Below, one piece after another: positions 45,328-57,470 of a stretch of 64,000 nucleotides of DNA (positions are counted from its first letter, which is position 1; every line of letters begins with the position of its first letter). A program made the position numbers and the translations under genes. The notes under the pieces were generated by a model. It did not search any database and was not told where the DNA came from. It was given only the letters and a program-made list of their open reading frames with translations. Origin of the DNA: Neolentinus lepideus HHB14362 ss-1 (Eukaryota; Basidiomycota; Agaricomycetes; Gloeophyllales; Gloeophyllaceae); contig KV425558.1 of the NCBI GenBank assembly GCA_001632425.1, forward strand, positions 39,189 through 103,188, read 5' to 3'.

Positions 45328-45616
45328 GTGTGTGTTAGACTATAGTCTGGACTTCGCTTTGTATAGTATGTGCTTGTCATATGTTACCCGAGTGTATTTA
45401 ATATGTAATTCTTATGCAAGAACTTGTGTGAGTGGTTGCGCGCATAAGAATAAAGGTTGCTCCTGATCGATACATATGTGATAAAGTACTTCTGACAGAC
45501 CCCCTAAGCTCCTTCGTACACTGACGCCAAGCATGGTACAAGGAAATACGAAGTTCAATGTCCACAGTCCAGTCTCAAAAACCCCATATCCACAAGATTT
45601 CTCGAGCTATGAAATC
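45328..45616. other. Convergent intergenic region
   Basis: AT-rich 3' flanks of SYF2 and of the minus-strand single-pass membrane protein; no gene. Confidence 0.55.
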
Positions 45617-46906
45617 CTATGAGCGTTGTACAACTGAATGATAGTCGGGAGGCCGTAACTCCTCCGCCCCCCTCTGGAGCGTCCTGCGGCGACCGGGACT
45701 GATGAAGGTGCCGCTGTTGCGATAGTCGACGGATGGCAGGGACGTCCGATGCTGTGTTGGAGGCAGCGTGCCTGGAGTGCTGGACTGGTGCAATAAACGA
45801 CCGACAAAAAGAGGCGCATGAGAGGAGCTTCCTTCGGATTCGGAGTTGAAGGACTCAGAAGAGGTAGGGTTGAGGTTGGGGGAGAGGAATGCAGCAGACT
45901 GCTCATTACTAGCGTTTCGCCAATGCTGGTCTTGTTGGCATGGACCCAAATGGGCGGTTGATCCATGGATGGAGATGTCTGGGATAAAAGACTCGCCCGC
46001 AGCACGGGTTTCATTGTGGCCTCGCCGACGGTAAAGAAGGATCCCTGCTGTTGCCCCAAGGACGAGTACGAGAGCCGCTGATCCGCCGACGACGGCGCCG
46101 ATGTCGACTTTCGACCACTTCGAGTGCGCAGGGGTCATGGATGCTGAGGTAATGGATGCTGGTGTACGCGAAGGAAGGGATGTACTCGAGGAGCTTGAAC
46201 TCTCCGTGCCATCATCAGTCCTGCACAAAAAGGGCCCAAAGTTATGGTCGCCGACAGTCGATGAATCAGTCAATTGCTCACGTATAGACAGCATAGTCAA
46301 AGAACATCTGTGGTAATCCAGGGTCCCCAATCAACAAGCTCAACATATGCTGTGTGAGTACGAGCCCTTCTCGAGCGTACGCAAGTTGATTATACTGTGT
46401 CTCCGAAGTTTTGGCGTACGACTTCAAGGCATACGTTTCCCCATCGACACTGTAGGAAATGCCGAATACCAACTCGGAGAAAGAGGTCTCCGCTGGAATG
46501 ATGTGGTACACGTACACTGCGGACCCTGTGAATAACGTCAACTGAGCGCTGGTGTATGCCGGGAGAGGGCCGGCTCACCATTGAATGTGAGGTTCATCAT
46601 GGTCCCTCCCCCCAGCACGGCTGTTGTGGCGTTGATCGTTACCCCGGTCCACGTACCGTCATACGCAAGGGATGGATCTACGCCCTGTGCGCATGTCGTA
46701 GCCAAGATTGGGTTCCCGTCGGGGTTCTGACACGACGCGCTCTTAAATTGCCACCCAACAACCCAGTCAGGTTTGGCGCCAGTCCTCGCATCACCGTTGG
46801 TGTCGTCGATAGTCACGTTGATCAGAGCGCCGATGGAAGCATTGATAATGAAGAGTAGGTGAAAAAGAGCGACAACAGCGGGCACGGTGTATGACCTGCA
46901 AATCAT
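45617..46906 (-). CDS. Secreted/single-pass membrane protein with Ser/Thr stalk
   Basis: Exons 46579-46906, 46282-46525 and 45617-46220 (GTGAGC donors) give 1176 nt, 391 aa. Signal peptide in the first about 27 residues (AVVALFHLLFIINASIGA). The extracellular part (to about residue 215) starts NVTIDDTNGD and contains SASCQNPDGNPI, TTAVLGGGTMMNLTFNG and SAVYVYHIIP. This is a beta-sandwich-like layout shared by many basidiomycete membrane proteins with two to four cysteines. A Ser-rich stalk (SSSSSSTSLPSRTPAS) precedes one membrane helix (VDIGAVVGGSAALVLVLGAT) and a basic stop-transfer RRRGH. The cytoplasmic tail of about 140 residues is Ser/Pro-rich. It looks like a cell-surface sensor or wall-associated protein; ligand unknown. 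Confidence 0.86.
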
Positions 46907-47711
46907 GGACGGGCAAAACCACTAGTTCTTGTCCCGGGAAGGTCTGCGATATGCGAAAGATCGATCGCAAGCTGAGTTCGTGCGAAAGATATGCACATAC
47001 CGTTTGGCAGAGGTAGGTGGAGGATTAGTGAGTGGGCTGAGGGGAAAGCATGAATGAATTCGATAGGCCAGCCCTTCTAATACTCTCGAGGAAAGGTACC
47101 CTGTTGATTCAGAACTTGACGCCGCAGCATCTTTCCGAGTATATTTAGGCTTCTTGGTTCCATGCCGGCTTCTCAGACGATGACACCCGCCAGACCTATC
47201 ATCACCCTCTGCATGGTGTTCAGCAATCAATACCGGCGTGAGTGGGAACCCTCTCTTCAGCCCTAATGCCAGCAAAGCAGCCGAGACGAGACTCGGGGCC
47301 CGATACTGGGTTCGAGAGAGACATGATGATGGAGACACTCTTAATCTCACCTCCAAGCTGCGCCCGGATCACCGTGAGTTGAATGCCCACTGCGAGCACC
47401 CTGCCAAGATCATCTGTGATGGCCGTGTTCTTGATCCACAACAGAGTTGACATCTGGAGAGCACATATATCTTGCCTAGACAACGAACAATACTGAATGC
47501 TGTGGCGAACAGATTCGGTGGCGACTTCAATGTTGCCGGAGGGCGACAGCGCCAATGCAAAGCCGGAAAAGTCCGAGAAACCCTAACAAATTCAAAGTCG
47601 ATCTAGTATTGGATTCTCAATGGCCATGAATCGGCATGACCTTCAAAACTGGAATCGTTACTGTAGATTGTGTAGTACAAGGTGGATGCAATTGAATAGG
47701 TTACATCAGAT
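46907..47711. other. Intergenic region with weak minus-strand frames
   Basis: A minus-strand frame at 47220-47555 (about 111 codons, starting MALSPSGNIEVATESVRHS) and overlapping frames are open but show no domain and no clean splice pairing. I do not call a gene. Confidence 0.4.
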
Positions 47712-50299
47712 TTAGGTCATGAATACGTATCTCGGGTCGTTATCCCAAATTTCCGCCGAGGTCTCCTCTGCTTCTGCTTTCTCTTGGTCAGAACGTGCCT
47801 CTAGAATCTCCCTATTCTGTTTATTCTTCATAGATAACCGCGTACGGAGTATGAATGCGGCCAGGAACGATGCAAAGAGACATCTAAGGAAGCTTCAGTA
47901 CTTGTCACCATTAACAGAGGCACGGTTCGCTCACGCTGCAGAGATTGCATGTCCCTTTCTGTACTGGTCATCAGCATCGAAATAGATCTGGGGCGATGCA
48001 CTGGAGACAAGGACGTAAGAGTTCTTCCTTGACTGCGACATATTATCTAGAAACAGTACGTACATCGAAACACAGTTGGATATAGACACGATGAATGCCG
48101 TCCCGACACCACGCTTTGATGTGGGCGCCAAATTATTCGTCGCCCAGCTCCTATCATCCCAACATGATCAGTACGCGGCTGCCAATATATAGATTTGACA
48201 AACATGACCAGCGGGAACAAGCTAAAATTGCCACCAACTACCAAGAACAATGCGAAATAGGCGGCCCCAACACTTTTCTGCACTGAAGTAGCCAGAATGA
48301 CGTATCCGACAAAAGATATAGCAGTGGAGGCCATGACATGCCAGCCGCGATCGCGGGTGCGATCACTATGCCATGCTTGGAAGCAGACCAAGAACCACCC
48401 TGCTGCATATGGTGCGACGGTCATGCCCTGAGCGTTGATGGACGAGAACCCGAGGCCTCTGATCAACTATACAGGTGTCAGTATCATCGAAAAGGAGAAG
48501 ACGCAACCGAACACACCGTCGGCAAGAAATATGAAACAGTAGCGACGCCGACGTTAACTGGAGAAGAATTGTAGCGCGTCATGGAGGATGTTTAGAGGAG
48601 GCAGACTCACAGCAAGCATAGACCAACATGAACAACCATGCATTGACATCAGAAATCACAGCCTTCAAGCCCTGCAAGCCTGTCATACCACCGTGCGATT
48701 GAGGCTTGTGATCGCGGTTCAGACGCGCTTGCGCTATCGCTTTCTCTCTAGGGCTGAGAAACGACGAAGAGAAGGGGAAGGACGGCAAGAAGAATAGAAT
48801 CATGGAACCCATGATTACAGTCGGTATACCTTCGACGAGGAAAAGAAATTGCCATCTAGCAATGTGATATTGATTCGTGATGTCTAATAGGAGAAAAGGG
48901 AGCTTACCCTGTGAGAACCGACGTATGTAGACGGACAAGGCCGAAGGAGAGGAGACCCTAGCGACGGGATATTAATACTATTGTCAGCCTTTCCTCAAGT
49001 GCTCTCACCCCAATAGCACCCGGAAGCGTGCCCGTCATACAAAGACTAGACGAAATATCTTGTCAGTACGACGGGAAGGAACGACACTGCGGATTAGTTC
49101 ATTCACCTGATGCGGAGAGCAAGCTCGGTCCTGCGGTGGGGTGGCTGTGAGTTTCACGTGTAGCGTTCCAAGAGATAAGAGTTTACCTTTTATACCAGAA
49201 TGACAAGTAATATATCATCCCAGCATAATAACCAGCTTCACCAATGCCCATGAGCACTCTATACGCGTAGCACTCAGACAATGTCACCTGTATTGGGTAA
49301 TGAAGGTATCACCTTAGAATTAGAAGGGCAGCATATCCCTTGGCATAGACGATGGACAGCGAGGATAGGCCCCAAAATGTCAGGGAGAGGAAGAAGCTGA
49401 GACACGTAAGGGATCAGCCATCTACAAATACAGGCCTGGTAGCTCTATTGCGACACTTACAACCGGTTCGCGCCAATGCGGCGCTGAAGAACTGATTGGT
49501 CCAGAAGGCCTTAGTCCAACTGGAGTTTTGATTACTAGAATTCGCGCACCATTCGCCGGCATCTCAAGCAGGCCTTGAAATGCATATTATAGTCAAGGCC
49601 GTTAACCCAAAGACAGAAACGAGACATGCTTACAATAACCAACATAGAATATACTGAGAGCAACCGTCCATTGATTGTTTGTCTTGATACCCTGGGTTCG
49701 ACATTGGTTCGAGTCGGTCGGCATAGATGGCACCTAACTTACATAATTCTGGTTAAAGGCAGGAATAACATGGGCGTTGCCACTGGAATAATTCAGACAA
49801 TATTCTGACTATATCCCGAAACGACTCACATGTTCGTCCTGTCTGCACATCGCCGGCGGAATGAGTACCTATTTTGCATAGATGATAAATGGTGTTCTCA
49901 CCAAATTGATTAACTAGAAGCCATTCGCGTATCTTATTATTGGCGCGTCACCAGAGAAGACTAGGTTAGACATACAAACGTAGCTGCAAACCACCAATGG
50001 TAGGACGACGCGGTCGATCTTACGTCTGACAGCTCTCTGCATAGATAGCTCAGTACTCGGGCCATACACCTAATATTATCATGTCCACCTACTTCTTCCT
50101 CTTGAGTGAAGTCGACGGATTCTGCGTCCTTGTGAACAGCTTCGGCATAGCTTGGGTCCAGCGGGGAGAAGAAATGTTTCCGCTTTGCCTTGGTCCCAAG
50201 CTGACTCTGATGAAAAGTACCGTCACTGTTAGCCTGCTTGGTGATGCCCTCTTCGACATCGACTTCGACATCGACCTGCTTGATTTCGTGAGGCATCAC
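47712..50299 (-). CDS. Major facilitator permease of the anion:cation symporter (Dal5/allantoate-like) type
   Basis: A multi-exon minus-strand gene from MMPHEIKQVDVEVDVEEG (50299) to a stop at 47712. The N-terminus is acidic and cytosolic (FTQEEE, then RRKIDRVVLPL into helix 1). Middle exons read FFLSLTFWGLSSLSIVYAKG, AALLILRVLMGIGEAGYYAG, MIYYLSFWYKR, then TGWQFLFLVEGIPT-like segment ARWQFLFLVEGIPTVIMG, followed by FLSPREKAIAQARL. The second half reads GLGFSSINAQGMTVAPYAAG, SDRTRDRGWHVMAST, GGNFSLFPLV and SWATNNLAPTSKRGVGTA, with tail DDQYRKGH and QEKAEAEETSAE. These are standard for the ACS family, which imports allantoate, nicotinate, pantothenate or similar organic anions with protons. 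The exact substrate is not predictable. Exons in helices 1-3 (49500-50050) are small and not all placed, so decay there cannot be excluded. Confidence 0.82.
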
Positions 50300-50899
50300 G
50301 GCGGTGGAGCTGGCGGTCTCGAAGTGGGGGCACCGCTCATATGCCGTGGCATCTGGCTTTTAGCTGGTTCTGTATCCAAGTGAGAAGCAAACAGTAATAA
50401 TCAAATTGAAGCCAGCTGACACGTCTGAAGCGGGGGTGGCTGTATCGTCGGAAAGCTCGGCCCGTCGAGTCCTTTACACATACAGCCACCTAAAGAAAGT
50501 AAAAATGATGCCGGAATCCAGATGGATGCACTTGCACAACGTTAAACCTCCTAGTAAGACTGGAGTCCATATAATGGGAAGCCAAAGACCAGTGTGAACG
50601 GACAGAGTGGGAGGATCTATTAATAGATCAACCGACATGCATTATTATAATATTATTACGACAGGGGCGTACGGAGTACAAGGTCTTGCAGGGCAAGCGT
50701 TTCACTGTTTTCTTGTATCCTTCCATTTATTGGATAACAAATCGTAGATTGATGTGTCCATGTGACTGGGAGCATCATGCTTTCACAAGCTAAATCATGA
50801 GTCGGTAGGAAAATCATATACGCATCATACGCATCATCGCACTAGTAATATCAGGTCATCAAGATTGGAAACCAGATTGGACTCGCTCGTAAGTCCGAG
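50300..50899. other. Intergenic region, promoter side of the permease
   Basis: About 600 bp with an AT-rich part (50640-50660). No supported gene. Confidence 0.5.
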
Positions 50900-51897
50900 T
50901 CAAAATGATAGCTCGAGGAACACGTTCTGTGAAACCAATGTATGACTTTAAAAGACCGTCTCAGAGAGAACGACGAACTCACGTCGATTATCTCGTTGTC
51001 AACAGTGAACCCGAGCACTTTGCAGAAATGCGCCAGGTCCTGCCCGGCTTGCGGCTTGCACGTCGGACACCTGGCAGCGGCATTCAGGAACTCTTTCCTG
51101 ATAGTCGTATCCAGGACCGTGTCCCCACACGGTCTACGCAACAGCTCGACCCTCAACTTGGCCATAAAGTCGACCCACCATTTCCTTGGGCTGTTCATGG
51201 TACTGGACAGACTCCCAGGACACATTGACGGGACGCTCGCACAAGTGCTATTGCGGCAATTCAACCAGATGTAGTTAGGCGACAGCATATCCAAGTCCTC
51301 CGCAACAGCGCTGGCTACGTCTGCACATCGTCTGTGGTAGATGAGTAGGCGGTGGTATTCAAGCCCCGAAATCAAGTCGAGGCCTTTCGAAGCGTGCTGT
51401 AGCATGGGCGTCCTCAAAGAGAACCGCGCTGCTACTTCCGCGTGCTCTCTTAACCTGTGTTGACACGCAATGGCGTATATATAAATCGGATCGGTTCCAA
51501 GAAACTTCGGTTGCAACAGCAGCTGCTTCATCCGCTTCGCAATGATTTCGAGATCATACTTGAGTGCGGCGCCAAGGGTGTCCACGATATCCTCGAGCTT
51601 GCTGACCTCCGGGTCCTCCACCTGCGGATAACAAAAACGCAGCAGTGTCTCAAACACGCTGCTCCTCTCTTGTATGCGCAGAACAGGCAGTCCATCGCGC
51701 TCCTCATCTTCGGGATCCCTCTTGACCTCGCTCTTCGCTGGACGGGGCAGCCTGAGGGTGTCCTTGAACACGGGCGACGCTAGCATCAGTACCACCCTGA
51801 ACACGCGGAAGTCCACCCCATCGCCCGAGCGGACGATCACGTCTGCATCCTGATCGTCAAAGGGCGTCTTTGCGTCCGTGATTTCGTATCTGATCAT
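50900..51897 (-). CDS. Fungal BTB/POZ-domain protein
   Basis: Two exons: 50983-51897 and a 27-nt last exon 50900-50926 (NVFLELSF and stop), after a 56-bp in-frame intron with a GTGAGT donor; total 313 aa. Residues about 10-110 are a BTB fold: PFDDQDADVIVRSGDGVDFR, VFRVVLMLASPVFKDTLRLP, LRIQERSSVFETLLRFCYP. A helical BACK-like region follows (LGAALKYDLEIIAKRMKQLL, IYIYAIACQHRLREHAEVAA), with a zinc-like C-x2-C in AARCPTCKPQ near the end. Large BTB families of this layout are expanded in Agaricomycetes and may act as Cullin-3 adaptors. The partner is unknown. Start chosen at MIRYEITDAKTPF; an upstream in-frame ATG (MLPCLPYQEQYP) would add 12 residues or more. Confidence 0.9.
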
Positions 51898-52734
51898 CGG
51901 ATATTGCTCTTGGTATGGCAGGCACGGTAGCATAATCCGAGCGCGTGAGAACCTAATATATCCACAGCTATCAGAGGAGTGTAGACAATATGTTTGGAAG
52001 CGCACGTACGGTTGGGATGGTGAGAGGGGCCTCTATCTCCAGTATCAAGAGGCAACCTTTTAAATACAGCCATGACACGCTAGTAGATGCAATTGTGCCA
52101 ATACCAGAGCCCGAGCATCATGATAGCTCAAGAAGACGGCAACGTGGGCTCTATGCATTAGTAACGTTAGATCTCAATGCACCGTGACAAGTAAATACGG
52201 TATTTGGTTCAATACACGCACAGCGTGGACCTATAATTCAGGCTATGGCGATATGGCACTACCTAATGAAGAAGGCGATGAGAAGATTCGTGTGAGTACG
52301 AGAACGCGGCCGCACTGCAGTCTGCCAGCTGCAATGCTTGACACAGCCATACGCTGTGAATCCACGAAGAGACTCAATTGAAGATCAAACATGGAGTGCA
52401 GACATGCAGTGATACTCGTGGATCCTTCACGACACAGCAACCAGAATGAGATGAAGTAAACCGTTATTATTCGAACACAATGATCCGTCTATTAACGATT
52501 GTAAGTTAGTTACCCAATGCGTGCGCTGTCGTCAAGATCATACTACTGTGCATCGTAATCCGGTGAAGCAGCGGAAATTAATAGCAATGAGACAAGAGTC
52601 GGAGAAATAGCACGGATCCAGACAAATCCTAACCATGACAAGCCAAGGATATCATCATATAGACCCAAAGAGAAAATGAGCAATGAAATAAAGATAAGAT
52701 TATTCGACTAGAGAATAACCCCTCCTTCAGATTT
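51898..52734. other. Intergenic region, no gene seen
   Basis: 5' flank of the BTB gene and 3' flank of the GPI-protein gene; short frames only; AT-rich near 52440-52500. Confidence 0.5.
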
Positions 52735-53742
52735 CTACCATAGGGTAAAGCCGAAGACAGCAGCAGCAACACCAGCGATCGCGGCCAAACCAGTGGACGC
52801 GATCTGCTGAGACGCACCACTGGAAGCGCTAGCCGACTTGGCGGTGGAGGTCGCAGAGGCAGACGCCTTCGACGTGCTAGAGACAGCCGAGGTCTTGGCA
52901 ACCGACGAAGTGGCGGCAGTGGCGCTGGGAGTAGCCAGGGGAGCAGTGGAACTACCCGCAATCTCAGCCTGCACAGTCGAGTTGAACGTCCCACTCATGC
53001 CACTCAGACTAAACAAGAAAGTTAAATGCTGTAATTGTAGCAGACTGGACTAGGTACGTACGCGAACTTGGCGGAGAATGCGAGGGCAGGGTACTGCGGG
53101 TTCGTCGCATCCTTAAGGCTCAACGATTCGAAGCGGATGAAGCTGCACAACTATCAGTACATTATACCATGCTAAAGGTAATAAGCACTAACTAGTCAGC
53201 ACCATTAGGGCCGATGCTGGCATCGGGAGTGAAAACAATGGAAGATGTGGTGGAGACATCAACGCTCGGAGTGATGGGTTGCAGCAGAGTCTGTGTCAAA
53301 ATCGGTTTGTCAGACCACCATACGATCAGGACAGAAAGTGCACGTAAATAGTTTGAGATGAACAGGATAATTGGGAAGTGATGCATAACATGGAAAAAGG
53401 GGTAGAAGTCGTCAAATGCGCCAATATTGCACCAAAACATGCTTGAAAAGGTAAGGACGAAAGTAAACGCGTACCTGCTGGATAGCGTTGCCGACATAAA
53501 TAGACACCTTCGAAGGACCGAACGACTGAAGGGAGGGACTGATCCCATCGTCCTGCCAGCTGATGGTGGCCTGCTGGCCAGCAGGCCAGGACGTAGAAGC
53601 AACTGGCGAAGTGGTCTGTTCGCACACTGATGTTAGACCTGATCCACATATTATAATTCTTATTCATACGCACGAAGATGGTAGCCAAAGCAGAGGGGGC
53701 CAAAGCGGCGAAAACGACAGCGGTGAAAGCAGAGCCGAACAT
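52735..53742 (-). CDS. Ser/Thr-rich GPI-anchored cell-wall protein (Kre9/Knh1-like domain)
   Basis: Five exons. The first (about 53674-53742) encodes the signal peptide MFGSAFTAVVFAALAPSALA. The next contains TTSPVASTSWPAGQQATISW and QDDGISPSLQSFGPSKVSIY, then TPSVDVSTTSSIVFTPDASI, ADYFIRFESLSLKDATNP and QYPALAFSAKF with SLSGMSGTFNSTV. This arrangement (WPAGQQATISWQDDG; YFIRFESL; YPAFSAKF) is the yeast-wall-synthesis Kre9/Knh1 domain found in many basidiomycete secreted proteins. A Ser/Ala/Thr-rich stretch (about 45 residues) and a C-terminal hydrophobic tail (GLAAIAGVAAAVFGFTLW) predict a GPI anchor. Likely a structural or beta-glucan-related wall protein. A 22-bp perfect palindrome (53567-53588) lies within its WPAGQQ codons. 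A TATA-like CTATAAAG lies about 135 bp upstream. Confidence 0.88.
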
Positions 53743-54401
53743 TTTTAAGTTTTGTTAGTTAAAGAAAAGAGTGGTTTGGTAAGAGAGCGACGGGATAGAG
53801 CGCCGGAGCGACGAGAGTCGTTTTCGCAGGCAAAAGGTCGGACGTTGGGAAGGGTGACTTGCATGTTTTGGCTTGGACTTTATAGAGGCGGAGTTGCAAA
53901 TATAATATTGCCGGATAAGGTACAGCAACGCGACCCAGTCCCAGAAATAGGCTTGCCTTTGATCCGCCCAGCTACGAGACGTTGCCCCGACCGCAGGGTC
54001 ACCCACTGTGCGGAAACATGTTATTTATGTCGGTGAAACGGTCGTTATATTCTAAAGGTACTTGACCAGCGATCCTTCCATCTTGCTCATAATTCGGTCG
54101 ATGACAGGAACTTCACGATGCAGGATCATTCAAATGGTAACCGGTAACTGACAGATGGACGATATTCACACCGATGATCACGCGTCGCGTGCGCGGGACG
54201 CAGTCATACAGCCTGACGGTGTGTTCGCGTGGCTACGGGAATATTTACGGCAATACGTACTGCAGGATTGTGGCATCCTGGTATGTGATTGTCTTATATC
54301 CAAGGATGACTTTAGGGATAAATACCGTAAAGGATACACGTAATCGACCGTGCAAAACATACAACAGCAATACTCAAGACACAAATCAGAGCTTGCGGTG
54401 A
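53743..54401. other. Intergenic region between the GPI-protein gene and ORC3
   Basis: Contains the promoter of the GPI-protein gene (TATA-like element near 53878-53885) and the 3' flank of ORC3. No gene seen. Confidence 0.5.
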
Positions 54402-57262
54402 TTAATCCAACACATCAAAAACCGTCTTGAGAACATGATCCGCCTTCCTCCCAGTATGCTTGATGAATCCCATATAATCCAACTCGTGCAGCCCCCGAAT
54501 GAACCGCGCCTGCACTTGCATCCTCCACTCCACTCCGTCTTCACCCTCATCTTCACTAACCACTTCATCATCAACCTCCCTCGCCTTGCCCTTCCCTTTG
54601 TTCTTACTTGGGCTGGGCGTTGACGGATCACCACCGTCACCTTGACGGCCCTTTTGCCGCTTCCTCCGCATCTCGTTTCTCTGACTCTCCAAGACAACAG
54701 CGAATGATTCATACCAATCATACACATTAATCATCTTCCCGCCCTCCAGGTAGCGCCGGAAGAGGATGCTTGTATCCGGCAGCTCCCACAGCTTCGGCGT
54801 CTGTTGGTGCTGGGAAGTTTCTCCGTTTCCAGAGGCTGACCGTATGTATTCGTGAGGATGCAGCAGTGCTGACATGATCGTGGCGCGCGGGGCTGGATTG
54901 ATCAACTAGACACAGCAGAAAGGAAAGGGATCAATTGTAATGTGGCGGAAGCATTAGAGAATGAAGAATTACCTCGGAGGGGAACGGTGAAGACCCGGTG
55001 TACCATATATCCCGGAGTCTACACTCTTCTAGACCCTTCAGCCGCTCACTGAATCCGTACATTAACGCCCACAAAAAAGGGCGAAGAGAAAGAACAACTT
55101 ACTCGAGATACGTAGTCACCCAATCCCCAATTGTCTCGAGCAAAGCCACAAACTCCCTTCCCTCCTTCCCTCGTTGCAGCTGCGAATTCCACGAAACAAT
55201 CTTCACCCTGGCTTTCTCCTCCTTTCTTTTTAGATGGCTGGGAAGATCTTGGAAGAACTTGTGCATAGACGAGAGGAGCTCTTTCGCCTCTGTCAGCGAT
55301 AGTTCCCTATCATCCAAAACCCGTTGAGCGATCCTCGGTACACGGAACGAATATGAGGGAATCCGCACTTACTTCACCACTGCGCCGACGTTCTTACTAT
55401 CCTTCGCACATCGCCCACGAATGACCCGGCACATGAACTCCACATCGTTCCTCTCAACATCTGTCTTTCCTTTCTTACCTACTGCATGCCCCATCTCTCC
55501 CAAAACGCCTATCACAACATCCAACAGCCGATACCCAACCTTAATATCTCGTAAACGAGCTTGGAAGCTCTCTCGGAGTGTATCTACCGACGTCAATAGG
55601 GACGCAACAGTCATCACCGACCAGTCATCGCGGATTTCGGGTTGAGAGGAGAGATCTGGTTGCGGAGAGGGAAAGGACATCCGGGTGAGTAGTGAGTCCA
55701 GGAACGGAAATGACGCTGGCTCCGAGAGCTTTTGCTCGGCTTCTGCTAGAGAGTCAGTCCCTAGGAGTGAATCGCGTGCCAAGACGGTCAGCGGCTCATC
55801 GAAATGTTTCATATAAGTTAGCTGTCAGTTATATGAGGACGGTTGAGTTGACGAAGGAGGAGTGATGGAGTAGCGCACTTGAAGGACAGTTAGTATAGCG
55901 TCGATAGATTCGTTGTATCGCGTGAAGTAATCGACGATGTATTCCAACGTAGGAGCGCCGATCATGATATTGGGTTCGAAATCTAACGAAAAGAAGGTCT
56001 GTATGAAAAGTGCGTTAAGGTATGAGGAAAGTCGGATATGGAGGGCGCACTTACATCTTCGAGGATTCGTTTCGCAAGCGGCCATCCGTGAGGCGCAACA
56101 GTCTTCTTTACTCGTAATAGCGCCAAAGTGTCGCGGGGATATATTGCGTGGAGGTAGGATGGCGTAGGTGGGGAGGAGAGGGAGAGGATGAAGACGAAAG
56201 GCAGCTCGGGAAGAGTCAGACTACACGCGGATGATTAGACGGGACGAGAAGAGTCGTGGGGGGTCGCTTACCTGCAGATGTAAAACAGATCATTCAGGAC
56301 GGCAGAGTCAAATTGCTCGAACTGGTGGAATATGACCATGAGTTGGGTATATGTACCCTCTACGACACTTCGGTTGAGTGACGAAGAGGTAGGATCGTTG
56401 ACCAACGAATAATATTGAATTTACGTACCGTCAAAATGATTGTACCAAGCACGGAGGGTGTTGATGTCGTACGAAGCTAGTGATGCGGCAGGTCGCTTCT
56501 TAGAGTTCGCTGAATGTTCTGCTCAAAAGATAGTGGAAGATAGGAGAGAACGATAGAGATACCTTGTGTGTCACTGCTATTGACAAAATTCGACACTAAA
56601 GACTTCATCGCGGCAGTGATATTTGAGCAATCAGACGGGTGAAGATGGCATCCCGCTACATTCGGGGTGTCAACAATCTCGCGGGTCACGTCTTCGAAAT
56701 AAGCGGGTGGTCCTGAGTGGAGCGGTCAGACTTTGATGAACCTACGTATGCGTATCGTAGTCGAATGTACCGTGAAGACAGAATGTAGGGATTTCAGGAT
56801 ATGGCAGATTAGCAACAGCTTGAGAGGGTGATGAGGCCGACAGCACTTCTTCAGCTAATTGTTGGATTTTGGGTGCATTGAGGGCTTCAATAATACTCTG
56901 ATGCCGTAGTTGACATGTGTTCCAAGGTATAATTTAGTCAGACACACGCACCTGAACCCGATCTAAACAATCCTGCCACGCCGCTCGGTAGACCTCCATT
57001 CTAAGCTCGAACCCGTCTGGCAAATCTCGCGACTGATGCGGAGAGTATAGTGATTCCGATAGCAATGCTTCCTCTTGTTCATCATCTAGAAAATGGCTTT
57101 TGAATATATTGAATTGGACGAAGGCTGTCGAGACATACCTCGCCCGGCGTATGGTATGCAGATCACAGTCTGGAATTTGTTGCAACTCAGAGTTGTTTTA
57201 GCCTTATTGAACGAGATTGCACCCACCTGGTTCGGATCGTTCAGGCCAGCCACGTTGGCCAT
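54402..57262 (-). CDS. ORC3: Origin recognition complex subunit 3
   Basis: A multi-exon minus-strand gene starting at MANVAGLNDPNQ (57262) and ending at 54402. Orc3 is an AAA-like-plus-winged-helix subunit that pairs with Orc2 in the complex that marks replication origins. N-terminal exons read TVICIPYAGRDDEQEEAL and DGFELRMEVYRAAWQDCLDR. The ATPase-like core reads HPSDCSNITAAMKSLVSNFV, INTLRAWYNHFDEGTYTQLM, VIFHQFEQFDSAVLNDLFYI and LTLPELPFVFILSLSSPPTP. Then come LAKRILEDTFFSLDFEPNIM, YIVDYFTRYNESIDAILTVL and the C-terminal insertion and winged helix (FIRGLHELDYMGFIKHTGRK, then ADHVLKTVFD), all in the usual order. An acidic Lys/Glu insertion near the end (KNKGKGKAREVDDEVVSEDE) is typical of fungal Orc3. 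It shares a short promoter with the divergent gene at 57471. Confidence 0.92.
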
Positions 57263-57470
57263 GTCTAAGGCGAGTCGCGGTAGGCAAAGCGGACGGATGT
57301 GGCGGATGCGGACGCGTCGACGATTGCGCAACGTGACCGTGTGGCAATTGTGGCAAAGTGTCCGCTTGACCGCCAACCACTTCTATTCTAAGTCAGGCTC
57401 GTATAATATCCACGCCATAATCGCCTTATAAAGCCGGATTTTGTGGGCTTTCTCCGTCTGGCCGGAATCT
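57263..57470. promoter_or_regulatory. Short shared promoter between ORC3 and the molybdopterin-binding-fold gene
   Basis: Only 208 bp separate the two divergent start codons. TATAAA at 57427-57432 points rightward, 39 bp before the plus-strand ATG. GC-rich CGTCGCG-like sequence in the ORC3-proximal half may serve the TATA-less housekeeping gene. Inferred from layout. Confidence 0.5.

Noticed and set aside
45617..47711. One larger gene joining the single-pass membrane protein with the frames at 46922-47560
   Set aside because: The membrane protein already has a clean signal peptide at 46906; the upstream frames do not splice to it and show no domain.
53567..53588. 22-bp perfect palindrome as a regulatory site
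   Set aside because: It lies in the WPAGQQ codons of the GPI-anchored protein, where GGCC and CAGCAG codons explain it by coding constraint.
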